Source: Flavisolibacter ginsenosidimutans (lineage in GTDB: Bacteria; Bacteroidota; Bacteroidia; Chitinophagales; Chitinophagaceae). Taken from it: a stretch of DNA of 64,000 nucleotides. The position numbers were made by a program, and so were the translations under genes. This document shows positions 26,105-34,834 of the stretch, piece after piece. The notes under the pieces are model-generated. The model was not told the origin of the DNA, did not search any database, and saw nothing but the letters and a program-made list of their open reading frames with translations. Position 1 is the stretch's first letter. Every line of letters begins with the position of its first letter. Location of the stretch: positions 3,224,001-3,288,000 of the forward strand of contig NZ_CP042433.1 in NCBI RefSeq assembly GCF_007970805.1. Reading direction: 5' to 3'.

Positions 26105-26986
26105 ATGCAATTGCTAAACGGTAAGGAAACATCACAGGCGATCAAAGATTCGTTGAAACTGGAAGTAGCACAATTGGCCACACACGGCGCACCGGTACCG
26201 CACCTTGTGGCGGTATTAGTTGGCAACAACGGCGCAAGCGAAACATACGTAGCCAACAAAGTAAAGTCCTGCCAGGAAGTTGGGTTTAAATCGACCCTTA
26301 TTCGCCTGGAAGAAGAAATAACGGAGTTAAAACTTTTAGAAATCATCCGCGACCTGAACACCGATCCCGAGGTGGACGGCATTCTTGTACAATTGCCTTT
26401 GCCCGCTCACATCTCGCCGCAGGAAGTCATCAACACCATTGATCCGTCAAAGGACGTTGATGGTTTTCATCCCATTAACGTAGGCCGCATGGTTCTGGGC
26501 CAATCCACTTTTCTTCCGGCAACGCCTTACGGCATCATGCTTTTGCTAGAGCATTACAAAGTGGAAACAGCGGGAAAACATGCCGTGATCATTGGCCGCA
26601 GCAACATTGTGGGAAGACCGATGAGCGTTTTGCTCAGCGGTTCCGGCAACCCCGGAAACTGCACCGTTACCATTTGCCATTCGGGCACAAAAAATTTGGC
26701 CGATTTCTGCCGTTCAGCGGATATTCTCGTGGCCGCATTGGGAAGGCCGGGCTTTGTTAAAGAAGACATGGTGAAAGAAGGCGCCGTGGTGATTGACGTC
26801 GGCATCACACGAATTGAAGACGCCTCAAAAAAGAGCGGCTACCGCATCAGCGGTGACGTGGATTTTCCTGCAGTGTCGCCCAAATGTTCTTTTATTACAC
26901 CCGTACCGGGCGGTGTAGGGCCAATGACCATTGCTGCTTTGCTGAAAAATACTTACAAGGCCTGCGCAATGAAACATTTTGATTGA
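26105..26986 (+). CDS. folD: Bifunctional methylenetetrahydrofolate dehydrogenase/cyclohydrolase
   Basis: A 293-residue FolD, which interconverts 5,10-methylene-THF and 10-formyl-THF for purine and fMet synthesis. Signatures: the catalytic tract [21 protein letters not shown] with the Lys, [28 protein letters not shown], the NADP-binding [11 protein letters not shown] and the closing [21 protein letters not shown]. The ATG at 26,105 is preferred over an in-frame upstream one at 26,045 because homologues start at MQLLNGK and because the -7 promoter word lies between them. queE begins seven bases after the stop. Confidence 0.96.
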   Translation: MQLLNGKETSQAIKDSLKLEVAQLATHGAPVPHLVAVLVGNNGASETYVANKVKSCQEVGFKSTLIRLEEEITELKLLEIIRDLNTDPEVDGILVQLPLPAHISPQEVINTIDPSKDVDGFHPINVGRMVLGQSTFLPATPYGIMLLLEHYKVETAGKHAVIIGRSNIVGRPMSVLLSGSGNPGNCTVTICHSGTKNLADFCRSADILVAALGRPGFVKEDMVKEGAVVIDVGITRIEDASKKSGYRISGDVDFPAVSPKCSFITPVPGGVGPMTIAALLKNTYKACAMKHFD

Positions 26987-26993
26987 TGTGATA

Positions 26994-27641
26994 ATGAAAG
27001 AAGAGAACACGACGATAGATTCCACTCCAACATTGGAAGCACGAACAAAGCTGCCGGTGATGGAGCATTTTTACACCCTTCAAGGCGAAGGTGTGCACAC
27101 CGGAAAAGCCGCTTATTTTATTCGGCTTGGCGGTTGCGATGTGGGTTGCGTTTGGTGCGATGTAAAAGACAGTTGGGACGGCGGCAAACACCCGTTATGG
27201 AAGATTGAAGATTTGGTTACAACCGTAAAGCAAACGCCGGCGCAGATTGTCGTTATCACCGGTGGCGAACCCTTGATGCACGATTTAGCCGCACTCACCA
27301 AAGCCTTGCACGACGCGGGTTTGCGAACGCACATCGAAACCTCCGGATCTTCTCCACTTTCCGGCGAACTGGATTGGATAACACTGTCGCCCAAAAAATT
27401 CAAAGCGCCGCTGCCCGAAGTTTTGCCGCAAGCACAGGAGTTGAAAATTGTTGTCTTCAACGGCTCCGACTTTGCTTGGGCGGAAGACTGGGCCGCAAAA
27501 GTTTCGCCGCAGTGCAAATTGTTTCTGCAGCCCGAATGGTCGAAGGCGGAGCAAATGACGCCGCTGATTGTTGACTACATCAAAGCCCATCCGCAGTGGC
27601 AACTCTCGCTGCAAACGCACAAGTACATTAACGTTCCGTAA
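26994..27641 (+). CDS. queE: 7-carboxy-7-deazaguanine synthase (radical SAM)
   Basis: A 215-residue QueE, which rearranges 6-carboxytetrahydropterin to carboxydeazaguanine in queuosine synthesis. Signatures: the opening YTLQGEGVHTGKAAYFIRLGGC, the iron-sulfur motif CDVGCVWCD (CX3CX2C), the DSWDGG stretch typical of QueE, and VVITGGEPLMHD as the SAM-binding GGEP. The ATG at 26,994 is preferred over the TTG at 26,979 that overlaps folD. It probably shares a transcript with folD. queC and queD are not in the window. Confidence 0.92.
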   Translation: MKEENTTIDSTPTLEARTKLPVMEHFYTLQGEGVHTGKAAYFIRLGGCDVGCVWCDVKDSWDGGKHPLWKIEDLVTTVKQTPAQIVVITGGEPLMHDLAALTKALHDAGLRTHIETSGSSPLSGELDWITLSPKKFKAPLPEVLPQAQELKIVVFNGSDFAWAEDWAAKVSPQCKLFLQPEWSKAEQMTPLIVDYIKAHPQWQLSLQTHKYINVP

Positions 27642-27703
27642 AGAAGCCGCTCTCGGATAAAAAGTATTTTTAAGCTTTCGTTTATTTCAAAGTTTGATCG
27701 GCC

Positions 27704-29611
27704 ATGAAAAACCTTTTTGTATTTCTTTTCTTTTGTTCTTTTCTTTCTGCTTCCGCACAATACGACGTTACCAAAATAGACCGCAAGGCCGTGGCGCTTT
27801 ACGAAAGAGCCTTGCAACTTACCGATGCAAACAGCTACAAAGAATCCATTCCGTTTTTTCAACAGGCCATTGCAAGAGATGAACGTTACGTGGATGCCTA
27901 TCTCTCGCTTGCCGGCGTGTACGGCCAGTTAAAAGATTATGACCAAAGCGTTGCCTTTTACGAAAAAGCCTTTGCGCTTGACACCGCCTATACTTCCGAC
28001 TACTGGCTGCCTTATTCCATTAACCTTGCGGGCAAAGGCGATTTTGAAAAAGCCCTGCAAACGGTAAATAAAATTCTGGCAAAGCCGAACCTTCATCCCA
28101 CCACGAAAAAAGCCGCTGAGTACCGGCAAAAATGTTTTCAGTTTGCGGTTGATTATGCCAAAACGCACCCAACGGCCAACTACGTTTTTGCGCCGAAAAA
28201 TTTAGGCGATGCCGTTAACTCTTCTGAGTCAGAATACTTCCCGTCCATGCCCGTTGACGGAAAAATCCTGGTCTTTACAAGACGATTGCACAACGCCAAC
28301 GAAGATTTTTTTGCCAGCGAAAAAACAGCCACTGGCTGGACGAATGCCGTGCCTCTGCCGGGCAACATCAACACCTCGCTGAATGAAGGCGCACAAAACA
28401 TTTCGCAGGACGGAACGCTGCTGGTGTTCACGGCCTGCAATCGTCAGGATGGACAAGGCAACTGCGATATTTATTATTCGCAAAAAACGAACTACGGCTG
28501 GTCGCCGGCTTTTAACCTTGGCCCTAACGTAAACACCGACCAATGGGAGTCGCAGCCCTGTCTTTCGCCGGACAAACGTGATTTGTATTTTGCCAGCCGC
28601 CGCTTTGGCGGTTACGGCGGAAGCGATCTCTACGTGTCGCACAAATTACCAAGCGGCAATTGGAGCAAGCCGGAAAACTTAGGCCCGGAAATCAACACAG
28701 CCGGTGATGAGTCAAGTCCTTTTATTCATGCCGATAATCAAACGCTTTATTTTGCTTCGAGCGGCTTGCCTGGCTACGGCAGCGAAGATTTGTTTGTGGT
28801 AAGAAAAGGCGCCGACGGCAAATGGGGCAAGCCCGAAAACCTGGGTTATCCCATCAACACCATTGACCACGAAGGAACTTTGTTTATTGAAGCCGACGGC
28901 AAAACGGCTTATTATGCCAGTGACAGAAGTGACAGCAAAGGTGGCCTGGATATTTACAGTTTCGAATTGCGCCAGGACGTTCGGCCGGCACGAACGCTTT
29001 GGGTAAAAGGAAAAGTGTTTGACAAGAAAACATCCGCGGGCTTGCCTTCCTCGGTTGAATTGATTGACTTGGCCACGAAGCAAATCATTTCAAAATTGCA
29101 GACCGACGAAACCGGCAATTATTTAATCACCTTGCCCGTTGGAAAAGATTATGCGTTTAACGTGGCCCGTCGCGGCTACCTGTTTTATTCCGATAACTAT
29201 TCGCTGAAGAACAAAGCCGCTGATTCGACGTATCAAAAGGACATTCCGCTGCAACCTATTGAGGTGGATGCGGCCGTTGTGTTGCGCAATTTATTTTTTG
29301 ATACAAAGAAGTTTGACATCAAGCCTGAATCGGAAGTAGAGTTGGAAAAAGTTGTGCAGTTGTTGCAAGAAAATCCCACGGTAAAAATTCAGATTGAAGG
29401 GCACACCGATAACGTGGGCAGCGCTGCCGACAATCAAAAACTTTCCGAAACCCGCGCCAGAAGCGTGGTGAATTATCTTATTGAAAAAGGCATCAGGCCG
29501 GAACGTTTGGTGGCAAAAGGCTTTGGCGCCACCAAACCCATTGCCGACAACAAAACCGAAGAAGGCCGTGCGATGAATAGAAGAACCGAGTTGAAAGTAA
29601 TTGCCAAATAG
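27704..29611 (+). CDS. PorE-like OmpA-family protein (TPR, PD40, Cna-like, OmpA)
   Basis: A 635-residue envelope protein. Signal peptide about 1-19 (SASAQ). Domains in order: TPR repeats about 25-130 (YKESIPFFQQAIARDERYVDAYLSLAGVYGQL); six-bladed PD40 repeats about 160-420 (DKRDLYFASRRFGGYGGSDLYVS and similar); a carboxypeptidase-regulatory beta domain about 430-500; OmpA C-terminal domain about 520-635 with IEGHTDNVGSAADNQKLSETRA, which binds peptidoglycan. This order is that of PorE of the T9SS, which anchors the secretion ring. Unlike P. gingivalis PorE no lipobox Cys is seen. Supports a T9SS in this organism, as does the subtilase at 48,671. Confidence 0.85.
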   Translation: MKNLFVFLFFCSFLSASAQYDVTKIDRKAVALYERALQLTDANSYKESIPFFQQAIARDERYVDAYLSLAGVYGQLKDYDQSVAFYEKAFALDTAYTSDYWLPYSINLAGKGDFEKALQTVNKILAKPNLHPTTKKAAEYRQKCFQFAVDYAKTHPTANYVFAPKNLGDAVNSSESEYFPSMPVDGKILVFTRRLHNANEDFFASEKTATGWTNAVPLPGNINTSLNEGAQNISQDGTLLVFTACNRQDGQGNCDIYYSQKTNYGWSPAFNLGPNVNTDQWESQPCLSPDKRDLYFASRRFGGYGGSDLYVSHKLPSGNWSKPENLGPEINTAGDESSPFIHADNQTLYFASSGLPGYGSEDLFVVRKGADGKWGKPENLGYPINTIDHEGTLFIEADGKTAYYASDRSDSKGGLDIYSFELRQDVRPARTLWVKGKVFDKKTSAGLPSSVELIDLATKQIISKLQTDETGNYLITLPVGKDYAFNVARRGYLFYSDNYSLKNKAADSTYQKDIPLQPIEVDAAVVLRNLFFDTKKFDIKPESEVELEKVVQLLQENPTVKIQIEGHTDNVGSAADNQKLSETRARSVVNYLIEKGIRPERLVAKGFGATKPIADNKTEEGRAMNRRTELKVIAK

Positions 29612-29688
29612 ATGACGGATGACAGATGGCAAATGACAGAAAAGAATAATTAAATTGCTGTCATCAGTCATCCATCATCTGTCATCTA
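29609..29688. repeat. Word-built inverted repeat (GATGACA words)
   Basis: A 31-base left arm (29,609-29,639) made of GATGACG, GATGACAGATG and AAATGACAG words pairs imperfectly (25 of 31) with the right arm (29,658-29,688). It begins in the stop codon of the OmpA gene and ends five bases before the dprA ATG, so it fills the whole gap. Confidence 0.8.
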
Positions 29689-29693
29689 CTTTC

Positions 29694-30794
29694 ATGCACT
29701 CCGAACTTTTCTACCAACTGGCGCTAACACTTGTTCCCAACATTGGCGACGTGCAATCAAAAATTCTGGTGCAGCATTTCGGCGATGCGGCTTCTGTTTT
29801 TAAAGCAAAAACAACGGCGCTGGAAAAGCTGGAAGGCATTGGTGGAATAAGAGCAAAAGCCATCAAGCATTTCAACGATTTTCATTTAGTAGAAACGGAA
29901 CTGAAGTTTATTGAGAAGTACAAAATCCGCACGCTGTTTCTTACCGACGAAGCCTATCCCAAACGCTTGTTGAACTGCTACGATTCGCCCACAGTGCTTT
30001 TTTACAAAGGCACAGCCGATTTAAACGCGTCGCGAATCATCGCCGTTGTAGGCACAAGAAGCAATACCGATTACGGCAAAGCTTTTACTGAAAAATTGAT
30101 TGAAGATTTAGCGGACGAAAACGTTTTAATCATCAGCGGGCTTGCCTTTGGCGTTGATGCCATCGCACACAAAGCAGCGCTGAAAAACGATTTGCCAACG
30201 GTTGGCGTTGTGGGTCACGGATTAAGTAAAATTTATCCTTCGCAACACGCTGAGTTGGCCAAGGAACTGATTGCTGCGGGCGGTGGAATTCTCTCCGAAT
30301 TTTTTCACGACACCAAACCCGATAAGCACAACTTTCCCCTGCGCAACCGCATCGTTGCGGGCCTGAGCGATGCAACGATCGTTGTTGAATCATCGGTGAA
30401 AGGCGGCAGCATGATTACCGCAAAACTGGCCGACGGTTACAACCGCGACGTGTTTGCCGTACCTGGAAGAACAACCGATAAAGCCAGTGCGGGCTGCAAC
30501 CATTTAATCAAATACAACAAAGCCGTTTTGCTTACCGATGCAGATGAATTGCTTGAAGTGATGGGTTGGAAGGAAAAGAAGACAAAACCCAAAAAGCAAC
30601 GCGAGTTGTTTATTGAACTCTCGCCGGAAGAACAAAACGTTCTTCAGTTACTGCAACAAAAAGAGGCGGTGCACATTGATGAAATCAACACCGGCAGCGG
30701 CTTAAGCAGCAGCGCTGTTGCCGCAGCCATCCTGAATTTAGAATTGCAAGGCATAGTGCAGGGAATGCCGGGAAAGATGTACAGAGTGGTGTGA
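29694..30794 (+). CDS. dprA: DNA-processing protein DprA
   Basis: A 366-residue DprA, which loads RecA on incoming single-stranded DNA during natural transformation. N-terminal helix-hairpin-helix domain about 1-70 (ALTLVPNIGDVQSKILVQHFG, LEGIGGIRAKAIKHF); Rossmann-like central domain with IIAVVGTRSNTDYGKAF, IISGLAFGVDAIAHKAAL, VGHGLSKIYPSQH and FPLRNRIVAGLSDATIVVESSVKGGSMITAK; C-terminal winged-helix domain about 305-366 (DEINTGSGLSSSAVAAAILNLELQG). The ATG at 29,694 follows the word-built hairpin; the TTG at 29,655 would start inside it. Confidence 0.95.
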   Translation: MHSELFYQLALTLVPNIGDVQSKILVQHFGDAASVFKAKTTALEKLEGIGGIRAKAIKHFNDFHLVETELKFIEKYKIRTLFLTDEAYPKRLLNCYDSPTVLFYKGTADLNASRIIAVVGTRSNTDYGKAFTEKLIEDLADENVLIISGLAFGVDAIAHKAALKNDLPTVGVVGHGLSKIYPSQHAELAKELIAAGGGILSEFFHDTKPDKHNFPLRNRIVAGLSDATIVVESSVKGGSMITAKLADGYNRDVFAVPGRTTDKASAGCNHLIKYNKAVLLTDADELLEVMGWKEKKTKPKKQRELFIELSPEEQNVLQLLQQKEAVHIDEINTGSGLSSSAVAAAILNLELQGIVQGMPGKMYRVV

Positions 30795-30860
30795 TTGGTT
30801 GATTGGTTATTGGTTAATTCATTTTTAAGTTGCCAGCCCAATCAACTGATCAACCAATCA
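30792..30860. repeat. Word-built inverted repeat (TGATTGGT words)
   Basis: TGATTGGTTGAT (30,792-30,803) pairs perfectly with ATCAACCAATCA (30,849-30,860), and both arms continue with further GGTTATTGG and AGTTGATTGG words. It begins at the dprA stop codon and ends two bases before the convergent gene, filling the gap between two gene ends. Confidence 0.75.
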
Positions 30861-30861
30861 A

Positions 30862-31521
30862 CTAAAGCCGCCATCCAAAACGCAGGCCGGCCGTAAGATG
30901 AAACCGCGTCAGCGGATAATTAAAACGCCAGCCTTCTTCGGGAAACAACCAGCCAAAATTATCTTTCGGCCTGTCAAGAGAAGTAAGCCGCAAATCTTTT
31001 GCGGTGTAATGATTAAACAGACGGCGCACGCCTGCACCGGCAAAAACATCAGCAAAAAATTTTTTGTTTTTAGCCCGAAACTCTTTTCCGATGATAAGGG
31101 CCAGCGACAAAACCGGCGATTTAATTGTCGCTTCGTTGTAATGATATTCCCCGTCCTTTTGATGAACGACGCCTTCGTTGCTGTCCACCAATTGCCGGTG
31201 CAAATAAGCGGCTCGAACGGCATAATACTTTCCGGAAACTTGCGGCTTTGATGAATAAAATTTCCACTCGACCGCACCGCGCCAATAGCTTATTTTTTCG
31301 TAGTCGTTGTGGGGATAAAAAGTAGGATACGCAACCTCTGCCTGAAAAGCGCAGCGTTTGTTTAGCCGCAATTGAACACCCACTTGCACGGCCGCACTTA
31401 CCGGCACAAACAAAGCCGGCGAAATCACCACAGCCATCCGCGAAGCGGAATCTTGCCCCGCCGCCTTCTGCGTTTGTAGCAGGGCCGGCAAAAAAAGAAG
31501 AAATGGCAGCAATGATTTCAT
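30862..31521 (-). CDS. Predicted outer-membrane barrel protein, DUF3575-like
   Basis: A 219-residue protein with a signal peptide (about 1-22, ending AAGQ). The mature part shows strand-turn-strand repeats: MAVVISPALFVPVSAAVQVGVQLRLNKRCAFQAEVAYPTF, WRGAVEWKFYSS, KYYAVRAAYLHRQL, SPVLSLALIIGKEF, FFADVFAGAGVRRLFNHY, and ends FHLTAGLRFGWRL. This fits an eight-stranded outer-membrane barrel like DUF3575 or OmpW-size proteins. Function unknown. Convergent with dprA. Confidence 0.65.
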   Translation of the reverse strand: MKSLLPFLLFLPALLQTQKAAGQDSASRMAVVISPALFVPVSAAVQVGVQLRLNKRCAFQAEVAYPTFYPHNDYEKISYWRGAVEWKFYSSKPQVSGKYYAVRAAYLHRQLVDSNEGVVHQKDGEYHYNEATIKSPVLSLALIIGKEFRAKNKKFFADVFAGAGVRRLFNHYTAKDLRLTSLDRPKDNFGWLFPEEGWRFNYPLTRFHLTAGLRFGWRL

Positions 31522-31562
31522 CTTGCTAAAAATAATTCATCCTTGCAATGTAACAAGAAGCA

Positions 31563-31639
31563 GATAAGTTAATCGGTTAATGGTTACCGGCAGAGAGGCC
31601 TTTCTACAAGGTATCAACCTATCAACCTGTTAACTTATC
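31563..31639. repeat. Word-built inverted repeat (GGTTAAT words)
   Basis: GATAAGTTAA (31,563-31,572) pairs perfectly with TTAACTTATC (31,630-31,639); inside, both arms carry GGTTAATGGTTACC-like words with small gaps. It lies between the divergent barrel gene and guaB, upstream of the guaB -7 box. Confidence 0.65.
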
Positions 31640-31660
31640 AACCAATCAATCACCCCGCCC

Positions 31661-31668
31661 TATCTTTG
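31661..31668 (+). promoter_or_regulatory. Bacteroidota -7 promoter word TATCTTTG before guaB
   Basis: Exact match to TAnnTTTG, ending three bases before the guaB ATG at 31,672. Transcription would begin close to or inside the start codon, predicting a leaderless or nearly leaderless mRNA. Confidence 0.6.
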
Positions 31669-31671
31669 CCT

Positions 31672-33147
31672 ATGGCAACAAACTCCACACAAAAATCCTT
31701 CATTGAAGGGCTTACGTTTGATGACGTTCTCCTCGTTCCGGCTTACTCTGAAATTTTACCCCGCGACGTTGACATAAAAACCCGCCTCACAAAAGACATT
31801 ACGCTAAATGTGCCCATGCTTTCTGCAGCCATGGACACCGTAACAGAAGCGGCGCTTGCCATAGCTCTTGCACGCGAAGGCGGCATGGGCATCCTGCACA
31901 AAAACATGACGATTGAAAAGCAAGCAGCGGAAGTTCGAAAAGTAAAACGCAGCGAAAGCGGAATGATCATCGACCCAATCACCTTAACAATCGAAGCAAC
32001 TATCGGTGATGCGCAACGCTTGATGCGGGAAAACAAAATCGGCGGTATTCCTATTGTTGACGGGGGCGGAAAACTTGCCGGCATGCTTACCAACCGCGAT
32101 CTGCGCTTTCAAGAGAACAAAGAGCAGGCTGTGAGTGAAATAATGACCAAAGAAAATTTAATAACCGCACCCGAAGGCACCGATTTAAAAGGCGCTGAAA
32201 AAATCCTTCGCCAAACCAAGGTGGAAAAGCTGCCCGTAGTTGACGGTAACGGAAAATTAATTGGCCTAATCACCTACCGTGATATTTTAAAAGCAACCTC
32301 AAACCCCAACGCTGTGAAAGACGCCTTTGGCCGCTTGCTCGTAGGCGCGGCAGTAGGCGTGACAAAAGATTTATTGGATAGAGTTGCGGCCTTGCAAAGT
32401 GTCGGTGTTGATGTTATTTGCGTGGACAGTGCACACGGCCATTCAAAAGGAATTATTGATGCCTTGAAAAGTGTAAAGAAGAATTTTAAAAAGACAAACG
32501 TCATTGCCGGAAACATTGCCACTACCGAAGGCGCACAAGCCTTGGTTGACGCCGGCGCCGACGCAGTGAAAGTCGGAATCGGACCGGGGTCTATTTGTAC
32601 CACACGTATTGTTGCCGGTGCAGGGGTGCCGCAGCTTACGGCCATCATGCAAGCCGCAGCCGCGTTAAAGAAAAAAGACATTCCGCTTATTGCAGACGGC
32701 GGCATTCGTTACACCGGCGACATGGTAAAAGCTTTGGCTGCCGGCGCCGATTGCGTGATGATGGGAAGCATTTTTGCGGGCACCGAAGAAAGCCCCGGCG
32801 ATACCATCATTTACGAAGGCCGCAAGTTTAAAGAATACCGCGGCATGGGTTCGTTGGGTGCAATGTCGGTAGGCAGCAGCGATAGGTATTTTCAAGACCC
32901 TGAAGCCGATGTAAAAAAATACGTTCCCGAAGGCATTGAAGGCCGTGTGGCGTACAAAGGCATGCTGAAAGAAATCGTGTATCAATACGTTGGCGGCTTG
33001 CGTGCGGGCATGGGTTATTGCGGCGCCAAAAGCATTGCCGAATTGCAGCAGGCAAGCTTTGTAAAAATTACCAACGCCGGCATGCGGGAAAGTCATGCAC
33101 ACGATGTGGAGATTACAAGAGAAGCGCCGAATTATTCGCGGAAATGA
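31672..33147 (+). CDS. guaB: Inosine-5'-monophosphate dehydrogenase
   Basis: A 491-residue IMPDH, the rate-limiting step to GMP. TIM-barrel start [30 protein letters not shown]; two CBS domains about 95-210 ([33 protein letters not shown]); catalytic loop [21 protein letters not shown] with the active-site Cys; then [37 protein letters not shown] and the flap ending [11 protein letters not shown]. The ATG at 31,672 is used; a TTG at 31,666 falls within the promoter word. An accessory island begins right after the stop. Confidence 0.97.
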   Translation: MATNSTQKSFIEGLTFDDVLLVPAYSEILPRDVDIKTRLTKDITLNVPMLSAAMDTVTEAALAIALAREGGMGILHKNMTIEKQAAEVRKVKRSESGMIIDPITLTIEATIGDAQRLMRENKIGGIPIVDGGGKLAGMLTNRDLRFQENKEQAVSEIMTKENLITAPEGTDLKGAEKILRQTKVEKLPVVDGNGKLIGLITYRDILKATSNPNAVKDAFGRLLVGAAVGVTKDLLDRVAALQSVGVDVICVDSAHGHSKGIIDALKSVKKNFKKTNVIAGNIATTEGAQALVDAGADAVKVGIGPGSICTTRIVAGAGVPQLTAIMQAAAALKKKDIPLIADGGIRYTGDMVKALAAGADCVMMGSIFAGTEESPGDTIIYEGRKFKEYRGMGSLGAMSVGSSDRYFQDPEADVKKYVPEGIEGRVAYKGMLKEIVYQYVGGLRAGMGYCGAKSIAELQQASFVKITNAGMRESHAHDVEITREAPNYSRK

Positions 33148-33303
33148 GTGTGAATGATAAGTGTCAATCGTGAGGCAATGAACAGCGGCCCATTCAGATT
33201 GATTTTTTTGAACTAGGGTTCGTCTATCCATTGGGCTTCTGTTGCGTCGGCTATTATATACTACTTGGTACAAACAAGGTCTAAAAAATGAAGGTTGAAA
33301 CTT

Positions 33304-33444
33304 TCATTTTTTCTTTTTGGGTGACTTCTCACCCATTTTTTTCAGATTGATGTTCTGAACCGAAGCTGCAATTAACTGTTCAAAGGTTGCGTTTACCTTG
33401 AGGGTTATGTCGTATTTCCCCGGCTTCTTTTTCGCTTTCGCCAT
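33304..33444 (-). CDS. Small Lys-rich protein, 46 residues
   Basis: A short gene read directly from the minus strand: it begins MAKAKKKPGKYDITLKVNAT, continues with FEQLIAASVQNINLKK and ends MGEKSPKKKK before TGA. The pattern KPGKYD-x-LKVNxTFxxLI resembles small conserved Bacteroidota proteins of unknown function, as far as I recall. Both ends are Lys-rich, the centre amphipathic, so nucleic-acid or ribosome binding is conceivable but unproven. TATCTTTC, one base off the -7 consensus, lies seven bases upstream of the ATG (complement of 33,452-33,459). Confidence 0.7.
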   Translation of the reverse strand: MAKAKKKPGKYDITLKVNATFEQLIAASVQNINLKKMGEKSPKKKK

Positions 33445-33495
33445 TTGCAAGGAAAGATAAAGGTTTTCTATATTCACCGGACAAAACCAACTTCA

Positions 33496-33804
33496 ATGAA
33501 AGCTTGTATGAACGAAGAAGAAAAGGCGGTTTTCTTTTTTGAATACCTTGAAGACTTCAGGCGAACGGGCGGGCTGTATTTTCAAGTCCCCGATGATGAA
33601 TCAACAGTGCTGTTTTATCGCAATATAGAGGGATTTAAACATACTTTAGAACAAGAAGAAATAAAATTGCAAACTGCTAAAGTGGTGTTCAAACAGCTTT
33701 CAATCCAAATATTCCGTGCATACTATGAAGAAACACATAATACTAAATTCCCTGCGGAGCGGCTACCGACAAATTACCGTGAAATAACAATCAGAAACGC
33801 TTAG
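33496..33804 (+). CDS. Hypothetical protein, 102 residues
   Basis: I do not recognise this protein. Start at the ATG at 33,496; a second possible start is 33,508 (MNEEEKAVFFFEYLEDF). It is soluble, acidic at the N-terminus and basic near the C-terminus, with FFEYLEDFRRTGGLYFQVPDDESTVLFYRNIEGFKHTLEQEEIKL suggesting alternating helices and strands. No signal or membrane segment. It is divergent from the 46-residue gene, and its stop overlaps the convergent transposase stop by four bases. Confidence 0.55.
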   Translation: MKACMNEEEKAVFFFEYLEDFRRTGGLYFQVPDDESTVLFYRNIEGFKHTLEQEEIKLQTAKVVFKQLSIQIFRAYYEETHNTKFPAERLPTNYREITIRNA

Positions 33805-34751
33805 TTTGTTGGAGGAGTATTTTCTTCTGCTCTACGAATGAGGTCACGGTACTTGAGCCGTCCGTGACTGTTCTTCACACTCAATTCAAACCTATTCTTG
33901 TCCGTCATTTTGCGAAGGTTGTAGCGGTAAAGAACTTCGGTGCAGTAGCGGTGAAGGTGCTTCGGGCTTGCTTTATGGTACGTTCCATAGAGCGTTCGTT
34001 TAAGGTGGGAGAAGAATCCTTCAATGCTGTTGGTATGCCACTTGTCCCGCACAAATTCGTCCTCATTGTGGTTCACAACCTCATGTCCCGCAAACTCGGC
34101 GTTCAGACCTTTGTAAGCCGTCAGGCTATCGGTAATGACAATGGTATCTTTCTTTACATACTCACGGATAATGTCTTTGAGCGAATGAGTGCTTGCGTTG
34201 TAGATGGTCGCCTTCACCTTGCTATCTCGTTGCAGGATTCCCACCACCGTTGTCTTGTTGAAGTTGTGGCTTAGGTTTTGTTCATGCGCCTTCTTGCGAA
34301 TGGACTTGTGCTTGTTCTTCATCTTCCCACCCACAAAAGTCTCGTCCACTTCCACAATGTCTCCGAGCAGTTCCGGTGCTTTGTCCACCACCATCTCCCG
34401 GATTCTATGTAAGACGAACCAAGCTGTCTTTTGGGTAATGCCGAGGTCACGAGCAAGTTGACAAGAACTGATTCCCTTTTTGTGCGCTGTCGCCAACCAA
34501 ACCGCCGTGAGCCATGTGCTAAGAGGAAGATTGCTGTTTTCGTAAATCGTTCCAACCGTCACGGAGAATACCCTTTTGCAATACCTGTCGGCGCACTTGA
34601 ACCGCTTTCCATTCTCAATTTTGTAAACCTTCGTGCAGCCGCAGTAAACACATTCAGGGTTTCCGTTCCACCGTTGCTGAATAAGATAATCCCGACAAAC
34701 TTGTTCGTCAGAAAAATGCTTGATTGCTTCTTTGAGGTTCTTGAACGCCAT
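33801..34751 (-). CDS. IS1595-family (ISXO2-like) transposase
   Basis: A 316-residue transposase. N-terminal zinc ribbon (CVYCGC ... CADRYCKRVF, about residues 27-60), a helix-turn-helix region (KKGISSCQLARDLGITQKTAWFVLHRIREM), then the ISXO2-like DDE domain: VEVDETFVGGKMKNKHK, VITDSLTAYKGL, and NSIEGFFSHLKRTLYGTYHKASPKHLHRYCTEVLYRYNLRK. The catalytic acids are seen at VDE, TDS and in the IEGFFSHLK region, where this family often uses Asn or Glu. The ORF looks intact. I could not find convincing terminal inverted repeats, so the element ends are open. The start at 34,751 (MAFKNLKEAIKHF) is preferred to 34,787. Confidence 0.9.
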   Translation of the reverse strand: MAFKNLKEAIKHFSDEQVCRDYLIQQRWNGNPECVYCGCTKVYKIENGKRFKCADRYCKRVFSVTVGTIYENSNLPLSTWLTAVWLATAHKKGISSCQLARDLGITQKTAWFVLHRIREMVVDKAPELLGDIVEVDETFVGGKMKNKHKSIRKKAHEQNLSHNFNKTTVVGILQRDSKVKATIYNASTHSLKDIIREYVKKDTIVITDSLTAYKGLNAEFAGHEVVNHNEDEFVRDKWHTNSIEGFFSHLKRTLYGTYHKASPKHLHRYCTEVLYRYNLRKMTDKNRFELSVKNSHGRLKYRDLIRRAEENTPPTN

Positions 34752-34791
34752 ACGGGGAACTATAGCATAAAAGTAAAGCATTTTCAAGTGA

Positions 34792-34810
34792 GTGTCAAAT
34801 TATTTGACAC
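34792..34810. promoter_or_regulatory. Palindrome between transposase and 64-residue gene
   Basis: GTGTCAAA (34,792-34,799) and TTTGACAC (34,803-34,810) form a perfect 8-bp dyad with a TTA centre in the divergent gap, 12 bases before the -7 box of the rightward gene. It could be an operator for either gene or part of the insertion sequence end. Confidence 0.45.
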
Positions 34811-34821
34811 TTTTATTTTTC

Positions 34822-34829
34822 TATCTTTG
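34822..34829 (+). promoter_or_regulatory. Bacteroidota -7 promoter word TATCTTTG before the 64-residue gene
   Basis: Exact TAnnTTTG match, five bases before the ATG at 34,835, as at folD and guaB. Confidence 0.55.
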
Positions 34830-34834
34830 TTAAA

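Noticed and set aside
32665..33273. 202-residue minus-strand frame over the end of guaB
   Set aside because: Antisense to the well-conserved IMPDH; no independent support.
34751..34830. Terminal inverted repeats of the IS1595-type element
   Set aside because: I compared the flanks of the transposase gene and found only a local dyad at 34,792-34,810; no convincing pair of ends or target duplication was seen.
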